Source of the DNA: Ostreiculturibacter nitratireducens
Lineage (GTDB): Bacteria; Pseudomonadota; Alphaproteobacteria; Rhodobacterales; Rhodobacteraceae
Direction of reading: 5' to 3'
Length of the DNA: 64,000 nucleotides
Assembly: GCF_032670585.1 (NCBI RefSeq)
Contig: NZ_JAVQHL010000002.1
Span: 992,001 to 1,056,000, forward strand
Shown: positions 38,079 through 45,882 of the stretch, piece by piece
Layout: each line of letters opens with the position of its first letter
Numbering within the stretch: the first letter of the stretch is position 1
Made by a program: the position numbers and the translations under genes
Notes under the pieces: model-generated
Told to the model about the DNA's origin: nothing
The model's input: the letters and a program-made list of their open reading frames with translations, nothing else
The model's database searches: none

Positions 38079-38813
38079 ATGGGACGGCTGGCTTTCTTCT
38101 TGACCGGGATGCTGATGGCGGCGCTGCCTGCGCGGGCCGCGGATTGCGTGGTCCTGCTTCATGGCCTCGCGCGGACCGAGGTGTCACTTACGGCAATCGA
38201 GGGCGCGCTGAAATCGGGGGGTTACCGGGTGGTCAACCGGGGCTACCCGTCAACGAAGGAAGGGATCGCCGAACTGGTGCGGGAACACGTAGTGCCGGCC
38301 GTCGCGGAGTGCGGCGAAGATGCCCGGGTGAACTTCGTGACGCATTCGATGGGCGGGATCCTCGTGCGGGCCTGGGCGCAGGAGGCACAGTCGATGAACA
38401 TGGGCCGCGTCGTGATGCTTGCCCCGCCGAACAGCGGGTCGGAGATCGTCGATGCCTTCGGCGACTGGGACGCCTTCGAATGGATCAACGGCCCGGCGGG
38501 GCTGGAGCTTGGCACGGGGCCGGGGAGTACGCCGAACCTGCTGGGCGCCGTGCGGTTCGAGCTGGGCGTGATCGCGGGGGACCGGTCGCTCAATCCGATC
38601 TATTCCTCGCTGATCCCGGGTCCCGACGACGGGAAGGTGAGCGTCGAGAGCACGCGGATCGTCGGCATGAACGATCACATCACGCTCCATGTCACGCATA
38701 CGTTCATGATGCTGAACCCCCTCGTGATCGCCCAGGTGCTGGAATTCCTGCGGAACGGCCAGTTCGACCATGCGCTCACCTGGGGTCAGGCGGTGGAACG
38801 GCTCTGGCCGTGA
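38079..38813 (+). CDS. Secreted alpha/beta hydrolase, lipase-like
   Basis: 244 residues. A signal peptide (FFLTGMLMAALPARA|A) precedes VVLLHGLARTEVS (oxyanion HG), the nucleophile THSMGGILV, and a histidine-rich NDHITLHVTHTFMM near the C-terminus for the catalytic histidine. It resembles EstA/lipase-type esterases acting in the periplasm. An ATG at 38061 could add six residues; I prefer 38079 because a GGAG lies just upstream and it gives a normal signal peptide. The gene is followed by a hairpin with a short T tract. Confidence 0.82.
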   Translation: MGRLAFFLTGMLMAALPARAADCVVLLHGLARTEVSLTAIEGALKSGGYRVVNRGYPSTKEGIAELVREHVVPAVAECGEDARVNFVTHSMGGILVRAWAQEAQSMNMGRVVMLAPPNSGSEIVDAFGDWDAFEWINGPAGLELGTGPGSTPNLLGAVRFELGVIAGDRSLNPIYSSLIPGPDDGKVSVESTRIVGMNDHITLHVTHTFMMLNPLVIAQVLEFLRNGQFDHALTWGQAVERLWP

Positions 38814-38819
38814 GGGGGA

Positions 38820-38842
38820 GGGGGCCGTGCGGCCCCCCTTGT
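38820..38842 (+). terminator. Probable terminator after the lipase-like gene
   Basis: Stem GGGGGCC / GGCCCCC with a four-base loop, followed by TTGTTG. The T tract is weak, and the element may also serve the convergent purK. Confidence 0.5.
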
Positions 38843-38865
38843 TGTCCGTCAGAAGCAGTGGCGGC

Positions 38866-39954
38866 TCAGCCTCGGGTCAGGATCCGGTTGACGTGGCCCA
38901 TCTTGCGGCCCGGCTTTGCCTCGCGCTTGCCGTAGAGGTGGAGCGCCGCGTTGGATTCGCGCGTGATTGCGGGAACCTGATCCACGTCGGCGCCGATGAG
39001 GTTCGTCATCTCGACATCGGCATAGCGTCTTCCGTCGCCAAGGGGCCAGCCGGCGATCGCGCGGATATGCTGTTCGAACTGGTCGACCGTGCAGCCGTTC
39101 TGCGTCCAGTGCCCGGAATTGTGAACGCGCGGGGCGATCTCGTTCACAAGGAGGCCCTGCGGCGTCACGAAGAGCTCGACGCCGATGACACCCACGTAAT
39201 CGAGTTCGTTCAGGATGCGCGCGGCGAGGAGGACGGCGTCGCTGCGTTCGGCCGCGGAAAGGCGCGCCGGGACGGTCGTGGTATGCAGGATGCCGCCGCG
39301 GTGGACGTTCTCGCCGGGGTCGAACGCCGCCACGTCGCCAAGAAGGCCGCGCGCCGCGATGACGGAAACCTCGCGGCTGAAATTCACGAAGCCCTCGAGG
39401 ACGGCGGGCGCGCCAGCCATCGCGGCCAGAGCGTGCGGAGCACCTTCCGGGCTGTCGATCCGGGCCTGGCCCTTGCCGTCGTAGCCGAGCCGCGTGGTCT
39501 TGAGGATCGCGGGCGTCCCGATCTCGGCCAGCGCGGCGTCGAGATCCTCGGCGCTGTTCACCGCGCGGTACGGCGCGGTGGCGAGGCCGATGGAGGTGAG
39601 GAAGTCCTTCTCCAGGATACGGTCCTGCGAGATCGCCAGAGCCCGGCGGTTCGGCCGGATCGGCAGCCGCGATTCGAGGAAGTCGAGCGCGGAGGTGGGG
39701 ATGTTCTCGAATTCGTAGGTGACGACGTCGACCGAGCCGGCGAAGGCGGCGAGCGCCGTCTCGTCGTCATAGGACGCCGTGGTTACGGCGTGGGCCACGT
39801 CGGCGGCGGGCGGGTTTTCGCCCGGTTCGAAGATGTGGCAACGGAAGCCGAGGCGCGCGGCCGCGACCGAAAGCATGCGGCCAAGCTGGCCGCCGCCGAG
39901 AATGCCGATGGTCGCGCCGGGGGCGAGAGGCGCGGGAGTAGCAGTGTCAGTCAT
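38866..39954 (-). CDS. purK: N5-carboxyaminoimidazole ribonucleotide synthase
   Basis: 362 residues of ATP-grasp fold. IGILGGGQLGRMLSVAA opens the protein, EFENIPTSALDFLE and ILKTTRLGYDGKGQA are the purK blocks, and NEIAPRVHNSGHWTQNGC is the metal/ATP signature. It makes N5-CAIR from AIR, bicarbonate and ATP. Its start lies inside the end of purE (8-base overlap), so the two are coupled. The start ATG at 39954 is supported by the family N-terminus. Confidence 0.97.
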   Translation of the reverse strand: MTDTATPAPLAPGATIGILGGGQLGRMLSVAAARLGFRCHIFEPGENPPAADVAHAVTTASYDDETALAAFAGSVDVVTYEFENIPTSALDFLESRLPIRPNRRALAISQDRILEKDFLTSIGLATAPYRAVNSAEDLDAALAEIGTPAILKTTRLGYDGKGQARIDSPEGAPHALAAMAGAPAVLEGFVNFSREVSVIAARGLLGDVAAFDPGENVHRGGILHTTTVPARLSAAERSDAVLLAARILNELDYVGVIGVELFVTPQGLLVNEIAPRVHNSGHWTQNGCTVDQFEQHIRAIAGWPLGDGRRYADVEMTNLIGADVDQVPAITRESNAALHLYGKREAKPGRKMGHVNRILTRG

Positions 39955-40432
39955 CCGTGGGCTCTTCGGGGATCGATTCGGAAAGGGCGTCGCGCCATGC
40001 GTCGAGGCGTTCGGCAAGCGCCGGGTCGGAAACGGCAAGGATCGCGGCGGCCATGAGCCCCGCGTTCGCTGCACCGGCGGCGCCGATCGCCATCGTCGCG
40101 ACGGGATAGCCCTTGGGCATCTGGACGATCGAGTAAAGGCTGTCGACGCCATTGAGCGCCCTGGTCTGCACCGGGACGCCGATCACGGGGATCCGGGTCT
40201 TCGAGGCCATCATGCCCGGAAGATGCGCCGCCCCGCCTGCGCCCGCGATGATGACTTTCAGGCCACGCCCCGCCGCTTCCTTGCCGTAGCTCCAGAGCCG
40301 GTCCGGCGTGCGGTGCGCGGAGACGATCCGCGACTCATAGGGGATGCCGAGCTCGTCAAGGATCAGCGCGGCCTCCTTCATCGTGGCCCAGTCGGACTGG
40401 CTGCCCATGATTATCCCGACGCTCACGCCCAT
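39947..40432 (-). CDS. purE: N5-CAIR mutase
   Basis: 161 residues. IIMGSQSDWATM is the phosphate-binding SDW motif, SAHRTPDRLWSYG and AGGAAHLPGMMAS the other conserved parts of class I PurE. It converts N5-CAIR to CAIR in purine synthesis, acting right after PurK. GGGGA stands six bases before the ATG at 40432; a GTG one codon earlier is less likely. purEK form a standard two-gene unit. Confidence 0.97.
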   Translation of the reverse strand: MGVSVGIIMGSQSDWATMKEAALILDELGIPYESRIVSAHRTPDRLWSYGKEAAGRGLKVIIAGAGGAAHLPGMMASKTRIPVIGVPVQTRALNGVDSLYSIVQMPKGYPVATMAIGAAGAANAGLMAAAILAVSDPALAERLDAWRDALSESIPEEPTDD

Positions 40433-40478
40433 CACCGTCCCCTTGCTTTGAGGCGCGCACTATAGCCAGAGCGGGGCC

Positions 40479-40697
40479 TTACGCAATGATGTCCGGCGTC
40501 AGAAGGTCTTCGAGGCGCGAGATCTGGTCCTTGAGAAGAAGCTTGCGCTTCTTCAGCCGCCGGATTGCCAGCTGATCGCCGCGCCCGGAGGTTTCGAGGA
40601 CGTGAATCGCCTCGTCAAGGTCCCGGTGCTCGCGCACCAGGCCCGAGAGTTTCACGCGGAGCACCTCCGTGGGTTCGAGTTCCATCGGCGCGTTCAT
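40479..40697 (-). CDS. DUF465 (YdcH-like) small coiled-coil protein
   Basis: 72 residues, mostly helical. The block LSGLVREHRDLDEAIHVLE, then LAIRRLKKRKLLLKDQISRLE, fits DUF465, short helical hairpins common in alphaproteobacteria with no settled function. There are no membrane segments. It lies 46 bp upstream of purE on the same strand and could lead that transcript. It is divergent from hsp20. Confidence 0.85.
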   Translation of the reverse strand: MNAPMELEPTEVLRVKLSGLVREHRDLDEAIHVLETSGRGDQLAIRRLKKRKLLLKDQISRLEDLLTPDIIA

Positions 40698-40783
40698 GGC
40701 AAGCCTTCGACGAGTCGGGAGTTACACGGGGTTGTATAGCAATTCCCGGCCCTTGCGGGAAGCTTGACGCTCGCCCCCGCACC

Positions 40784-40812
40784 CTTGCCGGGCGCGCGCG
40801 GCGTCCCCATAT
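40784..40812 (+). promoter_or_regulatory. Heat-shock (RpoH-type) promoter candidate for hsp20
   Basis: CTTGCC at 40784–40789 and CCATAT at 40807–40812, 17 bp apart, followed by T. This resembles alphaproteobacterial RpoH promoters (CTTG ... CYTAT/CCATAT). It lies 66 bp before the hsp20 start. Confidence 0.5.
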
Positions 40813-40878
40813 TGTTCTCACGGGGCCGCCGTCTGCGGGGCCTCGACCAGCAATGTCGCTTCGTGAAGGGCTTGCCTG

Positions 40879-41310
40879 ATGACGAAACTGAGCTTTGGGG
40901 CGCATCCGTTCCTTCTGGGCTTCGACCAGCTCGAACGCCTGGTAGAACGCACCGCGAAATCCTCGAACGAAGGCTATCCGCCTTTCAACATCGAACAATC
41001 TTCCGAAAACGGGTTTCGGATCACGCTGGCCGTCGCCGGTTTCCGCGAGGAAGACCTGTCGATCACGGTCGAGGATCGACAACTCGTGATCCGGGGCAAG
41101 CAGTCCGATGATGAGGGCAAGCGCGTCTACCTGCATCGTGGCATCGCCGCACGGGCCTTCCAGCGCAGCTTCGTGCTTGCGGAAGGCGTCGAAGTTGCCG
41201 GCGCGATGATCGAGAACGGGCTTCTGCACGTGGACCTGAAACGGGTCGTGCCAGAGCCCAGGGTGCAGACGATCGCGATCAGCCGGGGGAAAGAAAGGAG
41301 GAACGCGTAA
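40879..41310 (+). CDS. Small heat-shock protein, Hsp20/IbpA family
   Basis: 143 residues. The alpha-crystallin domain spans ~35–130 (PFNIEQSSENGFRITLAVAGF, LVIRGKQ, YLHRGIAARAFQRSFVLAEG, ENGLLHVDLKR). The closing VPEPRVQTIAI contains a reduced I-x-I-type tail. It holds unfolding proteins for refolding by other chaperones. Its stop overlaps the next start (TAATG), coupling it to a DUF1150 gene, a pairing seen in other alphaproteobacteria. Confidence 0.93.
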   Translation: MTKLSFGAHPFLLGFDQLERLVERTAKSSNEGYPPFNIEQSSENGFRITLAVAGFREEDLSITVEDRQLVIRGKQSDDEGKRVYLHRGIAARAFQRSFVLAEGVEVAGAMIENGLLHVDLKRVVPEPRVQTIAISRGKERRNA

Positions 41311-41537
41311 TGAATGCCAAATACGATTTCGGACCCGAATCGGGCGAGCGCATTGTTTACATCCGCCCCGTTTCCGTTTCCGACCTGCCCAAGGAGGTGC
41401 AGGCGCAGGCCGGGGGGCTGGAGACGCTTTACGCACTCCACGACGCTGCGGGCGCGCGCATCGCGCTGGTCGCCGACCGCCGGATGGCCTTCGTCCTGGC
41501 CCGGCAGAACGACATGGCGCCGGTGAGCGTGCACTGA
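41310..41537 (+). CDS. DUF1150 family small protein
   Basis: 75 residues. ERIVYIRPVSVSDLPKEVQAQA and LYALHDAAGARIALVADRRMAF match DUF1150, a small cytosolic family usually found directly after an hsp20 gene. AAAGGAGG lies just upstream inside the hsp20 end. Function unknown; the coupling suggests a stress-linked role. Confidence 0.85.
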   Translation: MNAKYDFGPESGERIVYIRPVSVSDLPKEVQAQAGGLETLYALHDAAGARIALVADRRMAFVLARQNDMAPVSVH

Positions 41538-41805
41538 GGACTCCATTCGGCGGCCGGGCCCGACCGGCCGCCTGATATTCCCGAACAATTTAGGCGATCT
41601 GCCCGCATCCCGAAGGGCTGTACGGCCCTGCAAGTTCCTTTGCAGAGGCCGTTTATTCTGTCCTGCGTCAAATGGCGCCCTGCACCTTCGGCGCGTAACC
41701 TTGTCAGAGTGTTGCAGGCTATTGCGCTCGGGGAGGTATCCAGGCTCCTCCGCGGGCGCGGGTGCGTCACAGCACCGGAAGACAGGTTCAAGACAGGTCC
41801 CAATC
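41538..41805. other. Intergenic region with one strong hairpin
   Basis: 267 bp before cytochrome b561. A perfect inverted repeat GGCGGCCGG / CCGGCCGCC lies at 41549–41557 and 41564–41572, probably ending the hsp20 transcript although no T-run follows. Beyond it I see no gene and no clear promoter. Confidence 0.45.
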
Positions 41806-42291
41806 ATGAAAACCCGTGAAAGCTACAGCAAGCTCCAGATCGCGCTCCACTGGCTGATCTTCGTTCTGTTCGCCGTGAACTACATCGTGTCCGATGACAT
41901 GGGCAGGGCGCTGCGACAGGTCCAGGAAACCGGCGGGATGGACAACGTCGCCCCGACGGTCAGGGTCCACGTGCTCGTCGGCATCGCGATCCTCGCGTTG
42001 ACGGTCATCCGGCTACTCGTCAAGTTCGTGCAGGGCGCACCGGCGCAGCCAGAAGGCAACGCGCTTCTGAACAAGCTGGCGAAGCTCGGGCACATGGCGC
42101 TTTATGTGCTTCTCGTTCTGCTGCCCCTCTCGGGTCTCATGGCCTGGTTCGGCGGCGTGCGCGAGGCGGGCGAGGTGCACGAGGTGTTGGTGAACCTCAC
42201 GCTCGCGCTGATCATCGTCCACGCGGCCGCGGCGCTGTTCCACCAGTTCGTCCTGAAGGACAACCTGATGGCGCGGATGCGCCCCCGGTGA
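41806..42291 (+). CDS. Cytochrome b561-type membrane protein
   Basis: 161 residues with four membrane segments (LQIALHWLIFVLFAVNYIV, HVLVGIAILALTVIRLLV, MALYVLLVLLPLSGLMAWF, LTLALIIVHAAAALFHQFV). Histidines in HW at the first helix, VRVH at the second, and IIVH and LFHQ at the last are the expected haem ligands of the bacterial b561 family. It transfers electrons in the inner membrane, often handling superoxide or quinol. The start is the ATG at 41806, where the family begins. A strong terminator follows. Confidence 0.9.
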   Translation: MKTRESYSKLQIALHWLIFVLFAVNYIVSDDMGRALRQVQETGGMDNVAPTVRVHVLVGIAILALTVIRLLVKFVQGAPAQPEGNALLNKLAKLGHMALYVLLVLLPLSGLMAWFGGVREAGEVHEVLVNLTLALIIVHAAAALFHQFVLKDNLMARMRPR

Positions 42292-42314
42292 TCCGGGCGG
42301 CAACGCCGAACAAG

Positions 42315-42346
42315 AAAGGCCCCGGCATTCGCCGGGGCCTTTTTCG
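42315..42346 (+). terminator. Intrinsic terminator of the cytochrome b561 gene
   Basis: Perfect 12-bp stem AAAGGCCCCGGC / GCCGGGGCCTTT with an ATTC loop, running into TTTT and another TTTT. The A-rich left arm could also let it end the convergent sat-cysC transcript. Confidence 0.93.
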
Positions 42347-42366
42347 TTTTGCCGGGTGGCCCAGCA

Positions 42367-44073
42367 TCAGACGGCGATGAGACCCATCGCCTCGAGCTTG
42401 AGGATCACCTGGTGGGCGCAGTTGTCGACCTCGACGTTTTCCGTATCGAGGCGGAGTTCCGGGTTCTCCGGCACTTCGTAGGGGTCCGAGATCCCGGTGA
42501 ATTCCTTGATCTTGCCCTCGCGCGCGAGCTTGTAGAGCCCCTTGCGGTCGCGGCGTTCGCATTCCTCGAGCGAGGTCGCGACGTGAACCTCCACGAAGGC
42601 GCCGTATTGCTCGATCATCTCGCGCACCGCCCGCCGGGTCGAGGTGTAGGGCGCGATCGGAGCGCAAAGAGCGATGCCGCCGTTCTTCGTGATCTCGGAG
42701 GCGACGTAGCCGATGCGCTTGATGTTGATGTCACGATGCTCTTTCGAGAAGCCAAGCTCGGACGACAGGTGCTTGCGCACGACGTCGCCGTCGAGGAGCG
42801 TGACGGGACGGCCGCCCATCTCCATCAGCTTGACCATGAGCGCGTTGGCGACCGTGGACTTGCCCGACCCGGAGAAGCCGGTGAAGAACACCGTGAAGCC
42901 CTGTTTCGAGCGCGCCGGGCGGGTGCGGCGCAGTTCGGCCACGACGTCGGGGAAGGAGAACCAGTCTGGAATCTCCAGCCCCTCGGCGAGGCGGCGGCGG
43001 AGTTCGGTGCCCGAGATGTCGAGGACGGTCGCGCCTTCCGGAACCTCGTCGACAGGGAAGTACTGGGCCTTCTCCTGGACGTAGACCATCTGTTTGAAAT
43101 CGACCATTTCGATCCCGATTTCCGCAGCGTGCTTCTTGAACAGCTCCTGCGCTTCGTAGGGGCCGTAGAAGTCCTTGCCCTGGCTGTTCTTGCCCGGGCC
43201 CGCGTGGTCGCGGCCGACGATCATGTGAGTGCAGCCGTGGTTCTTGCGGATAATCCCGTGCCAGAGCGCCTCGCGCGGGCCCCCCATCCGCATGGCGAGG
43301 TTGAGGAGCGAAAGCGTCGTGGTCGAGGCCGGATACTGGTCAAGCACCGCCTCGTAGCAGCGCACGCGGGTGAAGTGGTCGATGTCGCCGGGCTTCGTCA
43401 TGCCGACGACGGGGTGGATGAGGAGGTTCGCCTGGGCCTCCTTCGCGGCGCGGAACGTCAGTTCCTGGTGCGCGCGGTGCAGCGGGTTGCGGGTCTGGAA
43501 CGCGACGACGCGGCGCCAGCCCACTTTGCGGAAATAGGCGCGCAGTTCGTTCGGCGTGTCGCGGCGGGCCTTGAAGTCGTAGTGCACCGGCGGCTGGATC
43601 CCGGTGACCGGACCGCCGAGATAGACCTTTCCCGCCGCGTTGTGGAGGTAGTTGACCGACGGATGGGCGATGTCGTTTGCGCCGAAGACCTTCTCGGCCT
43701 CGCGCGCCTTGTCGGGGGTCCAGAGATCGGTCACCGACAGGATCGCGAGGATCACGCCTTCCTGGTCGCGCAGCGCGATGTCCTGACCGGGCTCGATCTT
43801 CGCGGCGAAGTCCTCGGAAACGTCGAGGTTGATCGGCATCGGCCAGAGCGTGCCGTCCGAAAGCCGCATGTTCTCGACCACGCCGTTGTAGTCTTCCTCG
43901 GTCATGAAGCCCTTCAGGGGATTGAAGCCCCCGTTCATCAGGAGCTCCAGATCGCAGATCTGGCGGGGCGTCAGATCCCAGGAGGGCAGGTTCCCCGCCT
44001 CTTCCTTCAGCTTCTGAGCGGATTCATAGGAAACGTAGAGCTCCGGGATCGGAGCGAGATTTGGAAGAGACAT
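42367..44073 (-). CDS. Bifunctional sulfate adenylyltransferase / APS kinase
   Basis: 568 residues. The N-terminal ~390 residues are an ATP sulfurylase of the Sat type (FQTRNPLHRAH, GRDHAGPGKNS, RRRLAEGLEIPDW), and the C-terminal ~175 residues are APS kinase (P-loop FTGFSGSGKSTVANAL, LLDGDVVRKHL, CSLEE-type region with ERRDRKGLY). It activates sulfate to APS and then to PAPS. Bacteria more often have CysND and CysC; the Sat–CysC fusion occurs in Rhodobacterales and some others. It has its own promoter and is a single-gene unit. Confidence 0.95.
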   Translation of the reverse strand: MSLPNLAPIPELYVSYESAQKLKEEAGNLPSWDLTPRQICDLELLMNGGFNPLKGFMTEEDYNGVVENMRLSDGTLWPMPINLDVSEDFAAKIEPGQDIALRDQEGVILAILSVTDLWTPDKAREAEKVFGANDIAHPSVNYLHNAAGKVYLGGPVTGIQPPVHYDFKARRDTPNELRAYFRKVGWRRVVAFQTRNPLHRAHQELTFRAAKEAQANLLIHPVVGMTKPGDIDHFTRVRCYEAVLDQYPASTTTLSLLNLAMRMGGPREALWHGIIRKNHGCTHMIVGRDHAGPGKNSQGKDFYGPYEAQELFKKHAAEIGIEMVDFKQMVYVQEKAQYFPVDEVPEGATVLDISGTELRRRLAEGLEIPDWFSFPDVVAELRRTRPARSKQGFTVFFTGFSGSGKSTVANALMVKLMEMGGRPVTLLDGDVVRKHLSSELGFSKEHRDINIKRIGYVASEITKNGGIALCAPIAPYTSTRRAVREMIEQYGAFVEVHVATSLEECERRDRKGLYKLAREGKIKEFTGISDPYEVPENPELRLDTENVEVDNCAHQVILKLEAMGLIAV

Positions 44074-44126
44074 GCCGATGGAACCTCTGCAAGACCTGGC
44101 GCGGCGGAACGGCCGCATTCGCGCGG

Positions 44127-44156
44127 GGCATAGACCCGAAAACGGACGAAATTCAA
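44127..44156 (-). promoter_or_regulatory. Promoter candidate for the sat-cysC fusion
   Basis: On the minus strand TTGAAT (44151–44156) and TATGCC (44127–44132) are 18 bp apart, placing the transcript start about 45–50 bases before the start codon. The local sequence from 44133 to 44210 is richer in A and T than its surroundings. Confidence 0.5.
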
Positions 44157-44228
44157 GCCATGCGGAAAAATCCGCGTCATTTCGGACGAAAAGTGCGAAA
44201 ATCCCTGCCGTCAGCGAACGTGGTCACC

Positions 44229-44262
44229 GGCGCGGTGCCCTTTCCGGGAAGGGCGCCGCGCC
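44229..44262. repeat. Large inverted repeat between a methyltransferase gene and sat-cysC
   Basis: GGCGCGGTGCCCTT and AAGGGCGCCGCGCC form a 14-bp stem with one mismatch and a six-base loop, 12 bases after the leftward methyltransferase stop. No T-run follows on either strand, so it is not a typical terminator; it may be an insulating or mRNA-stabilising structure. Confidence 0.55.
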
Positions 44263-44273
44263 ATCTGACAATC

Positions 44274-45080
44274 CTATGGAAGCACGATCACGAGATGTGC
44301 CGGCGCGGGGAATGCGACTCGGCCATCCGGACCGATATGCCTCGCAAGCCGGCTCCGAGCCGCGTCCTTGAGGCGGCGGAGCTGATCGGCCGAGACCATG
44401 TCGGCGAGCGTCCAGCCGCCGATCTCAGTGTCCAGCCAGTCGTCCAGCGAGGCGTGACGCGCTGTGCCGGTCAGCATGCGACGTTCGGCCACGGCCAGGC
44501 CAGCCTTGTCGAGTTCAGCCGCGATGTCGTCCGGCTCGCCCAGGACGAAAGGCGCCGAGAGGGCTTCGGCCGCCTCGTCACCCACGACTTCGCGCAGCAG
44601 CGGCACGAGCCTGTCGTAGCCCGGGCTGCGGTCGAGCGATTCCCAGACCAGAAGTGCGATCCGGCCCCCGGGCCTGGTCACGCGGGCCATTTCCCGGAGC
44701 GCGCCCGCGCGATCCGCCAGAAACATCAGCGCGAACTGGCTCAGAACGGCGTCGAAGCTGCCATCCATAAACGGCAAAGCCTCGGCCGGAGCTTGGCGCC
44801 AGTCGACGTGACGGGATTTGGCCCGCGCGACGGCGAGCATTCCGGGATTGATGTCGACGCCCGTCACCTGCCCGGACGGCCCGGCTCGTTCGGCGGCGGC
44901 GAGGGCCGCGACGCCGGTGCCGCAGCCGACATCGAGCACGGATTCTCCTTCGGCAATTGCGGCGGCCTCGGCCAGCATCGGGCCGAACTGGCCGAACAGG
45001 GCGGGAACGAATGCGCGGTCGTAGATCTCGGCGGCGGTCGCGGCGACCTGACCCGCCTGAGTCTTGGTCATGGCGGTCAT
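44274..45080 (-). CDS. Class I SAM-dependent methyltransferase
   Basis: 268 residues. The SAM-binding motif VLDVGCGTGVAALAAAERAG is complete, VTGVDINPGMLAVAR gives motif II, and DAVLSQFALMFLADR and VTRPGGRIALLVWESLDR the later motifs (UbiE/Coq5-like). The acceptor is unknown. A full AAAGGAGG stands just before the ATG. It is divergent from an HxlR-type regulator with a palindrome between them, so its expression is probably controlled by that regulator. Confidence 0.88.
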   Translation of the reverse strand: MTAMTKTQAGQVAATAAEIYDRAFVPALFGQFGPMLAEAAAIAEGESVLDVGCGTGVAALAAAERAGPSGQVTGVDINPGMLAVARAKSRHVDWRQAPAEALPFMDGSFDAVLSQFALMFLADRAGALREMARVTRPGGRIALLVWESLDRSPGYDRLVPLLREVVGDEAAEALSAPFVLGEPDDIAAELDKAGLAVAERRMLTGTARHASLDDWLDTEIGGWTLADMVSADQLRRLKDAARSRLARHIGPDGRVAFPAPAHLVIVLP

Positions 45081-45116
45081 TGGGTCCTCCTTTCGCGGCA
45101 GGGAGGATACCGATTG

Positions 45117-45129
45117 GGTAGCGCCTACC
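45117..45129. promoter_or_regulatory. Palindromic operator candidate between the methyltransferase and hxlR-type gene
   Basis: GGTAG-CGC-CTACC, a perfect 5-bp inverted repeat with three bases between, in the middle of the 121-bp divergent intergenic region. It contains GTA ... TAC half-sites similar to those used by HxlR-family regulators, so it is a good candidate for shared control of both genes. Confidence 0.5.
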
Positions 45130-45201
45130 GATAGTCCTGATTCTGTAGTAACCTTGCAAAAGGCCCTGGCCGGTCCTCGCCCGCATGGAAAGGAGTGTCA
45201 G

Positions 45202-45882
45202 ATGCGCAGCTACGGTCAGTTCTGTCCCGTCGCGAAAACGGCCGAGGTCTTCTGCCAGCGCTGGACGCCGCTCATACTGAGGAACATCACCTGGGGCGCG
45301 CACCGCTTTTCCGAGATCCAGCGCGGCGTCCCCATGATGTCCCCGACCCTGTTGTCGCAGCGGCTGAAGCAACTGGAGAAGGAAGGCATCCTGGAACGCC
45401 GCAAGGATGGGCGCGCCGTCAGCTACCACCTCACGCTTTCGGGCCGCGAATTCTCCCCGATCATCGAGGCGATGGGCGTCTGGGGCCAGCGCTGGACGCG
45501 GCGCGAGCTGGAGGCGGGCGAGATCGACATGGATCTTCTGCTATGGGGGATCGAGCGCGGCGCGCGGGCGGATGCCTTCGGGGGGCGGGCGGTGGTGCGG
45601 ATCGAATTCACCGACCAGCCGGCGCACAAGGCGCTGTGGTGGTTCCTGAACGAGGATGGCCGCTGCCAGCTTTGCGTCGACGACCCCGGTGGGGTCACGG
45701 ACCTCTATCTTGCCGCGACGGTGACGGATTTCATCCGCGTATACCGTGGCGACATCACGCTGCGCACCGCGCTGGCGGAGGAACGGCTGGAAGCGATCGG
45801 CGACCACGCGGCGCGCGAGGCCCTGCCGGACTGGCTGAACCTCGGCACGCTCTCGTCAATCAGGCCGGCACGGGCTCTGTAG
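45202..45882 (+). CDS. HxlR-family winged-helix transcription regulator
   Basis: 226 residues. The N-terminal HxlR domain (CPVAKTAEVFCQRWTPLILR, GVPMMSPTLLSQRLKQLEKEG, RRKDGRAVSYHLTLSGRE) begins with a cysteine (C8) of the kind that senses electrophiles or oxidation in YodB/HypR. A ~110-residue C-terminal part (EFTDQPAHKALWWFLNEDGRC, LCVDDPG) resembles an SCP2-like ligand domain, giving a longer protein than most HxlR members. GAAAGGAG precedes the ATG. It is divergent from a methyltransferase and overlaps the convergent trxB end by 23 bp. Confidence 0.88.
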   Translation: MRSYGQFCPVAKTAEVFCQRWTPLILRNITWGAHRFSEIQRGVPMMSPTLLSQRLKQLEKEGILERRKDGRAVSYHLTLSGREFSPIIEAMGVWGQRWTRRELEAGEIDMDLLLWGIERGARADAFGGRAVVRIEFTDQPAHKALWWFLNEDGRCQLCVDDPGGVTDLYLAATVTDFIRVYRGDITLRTALAEERLEAIGDHAAREALPDWLNLGTLSSIRPARAL

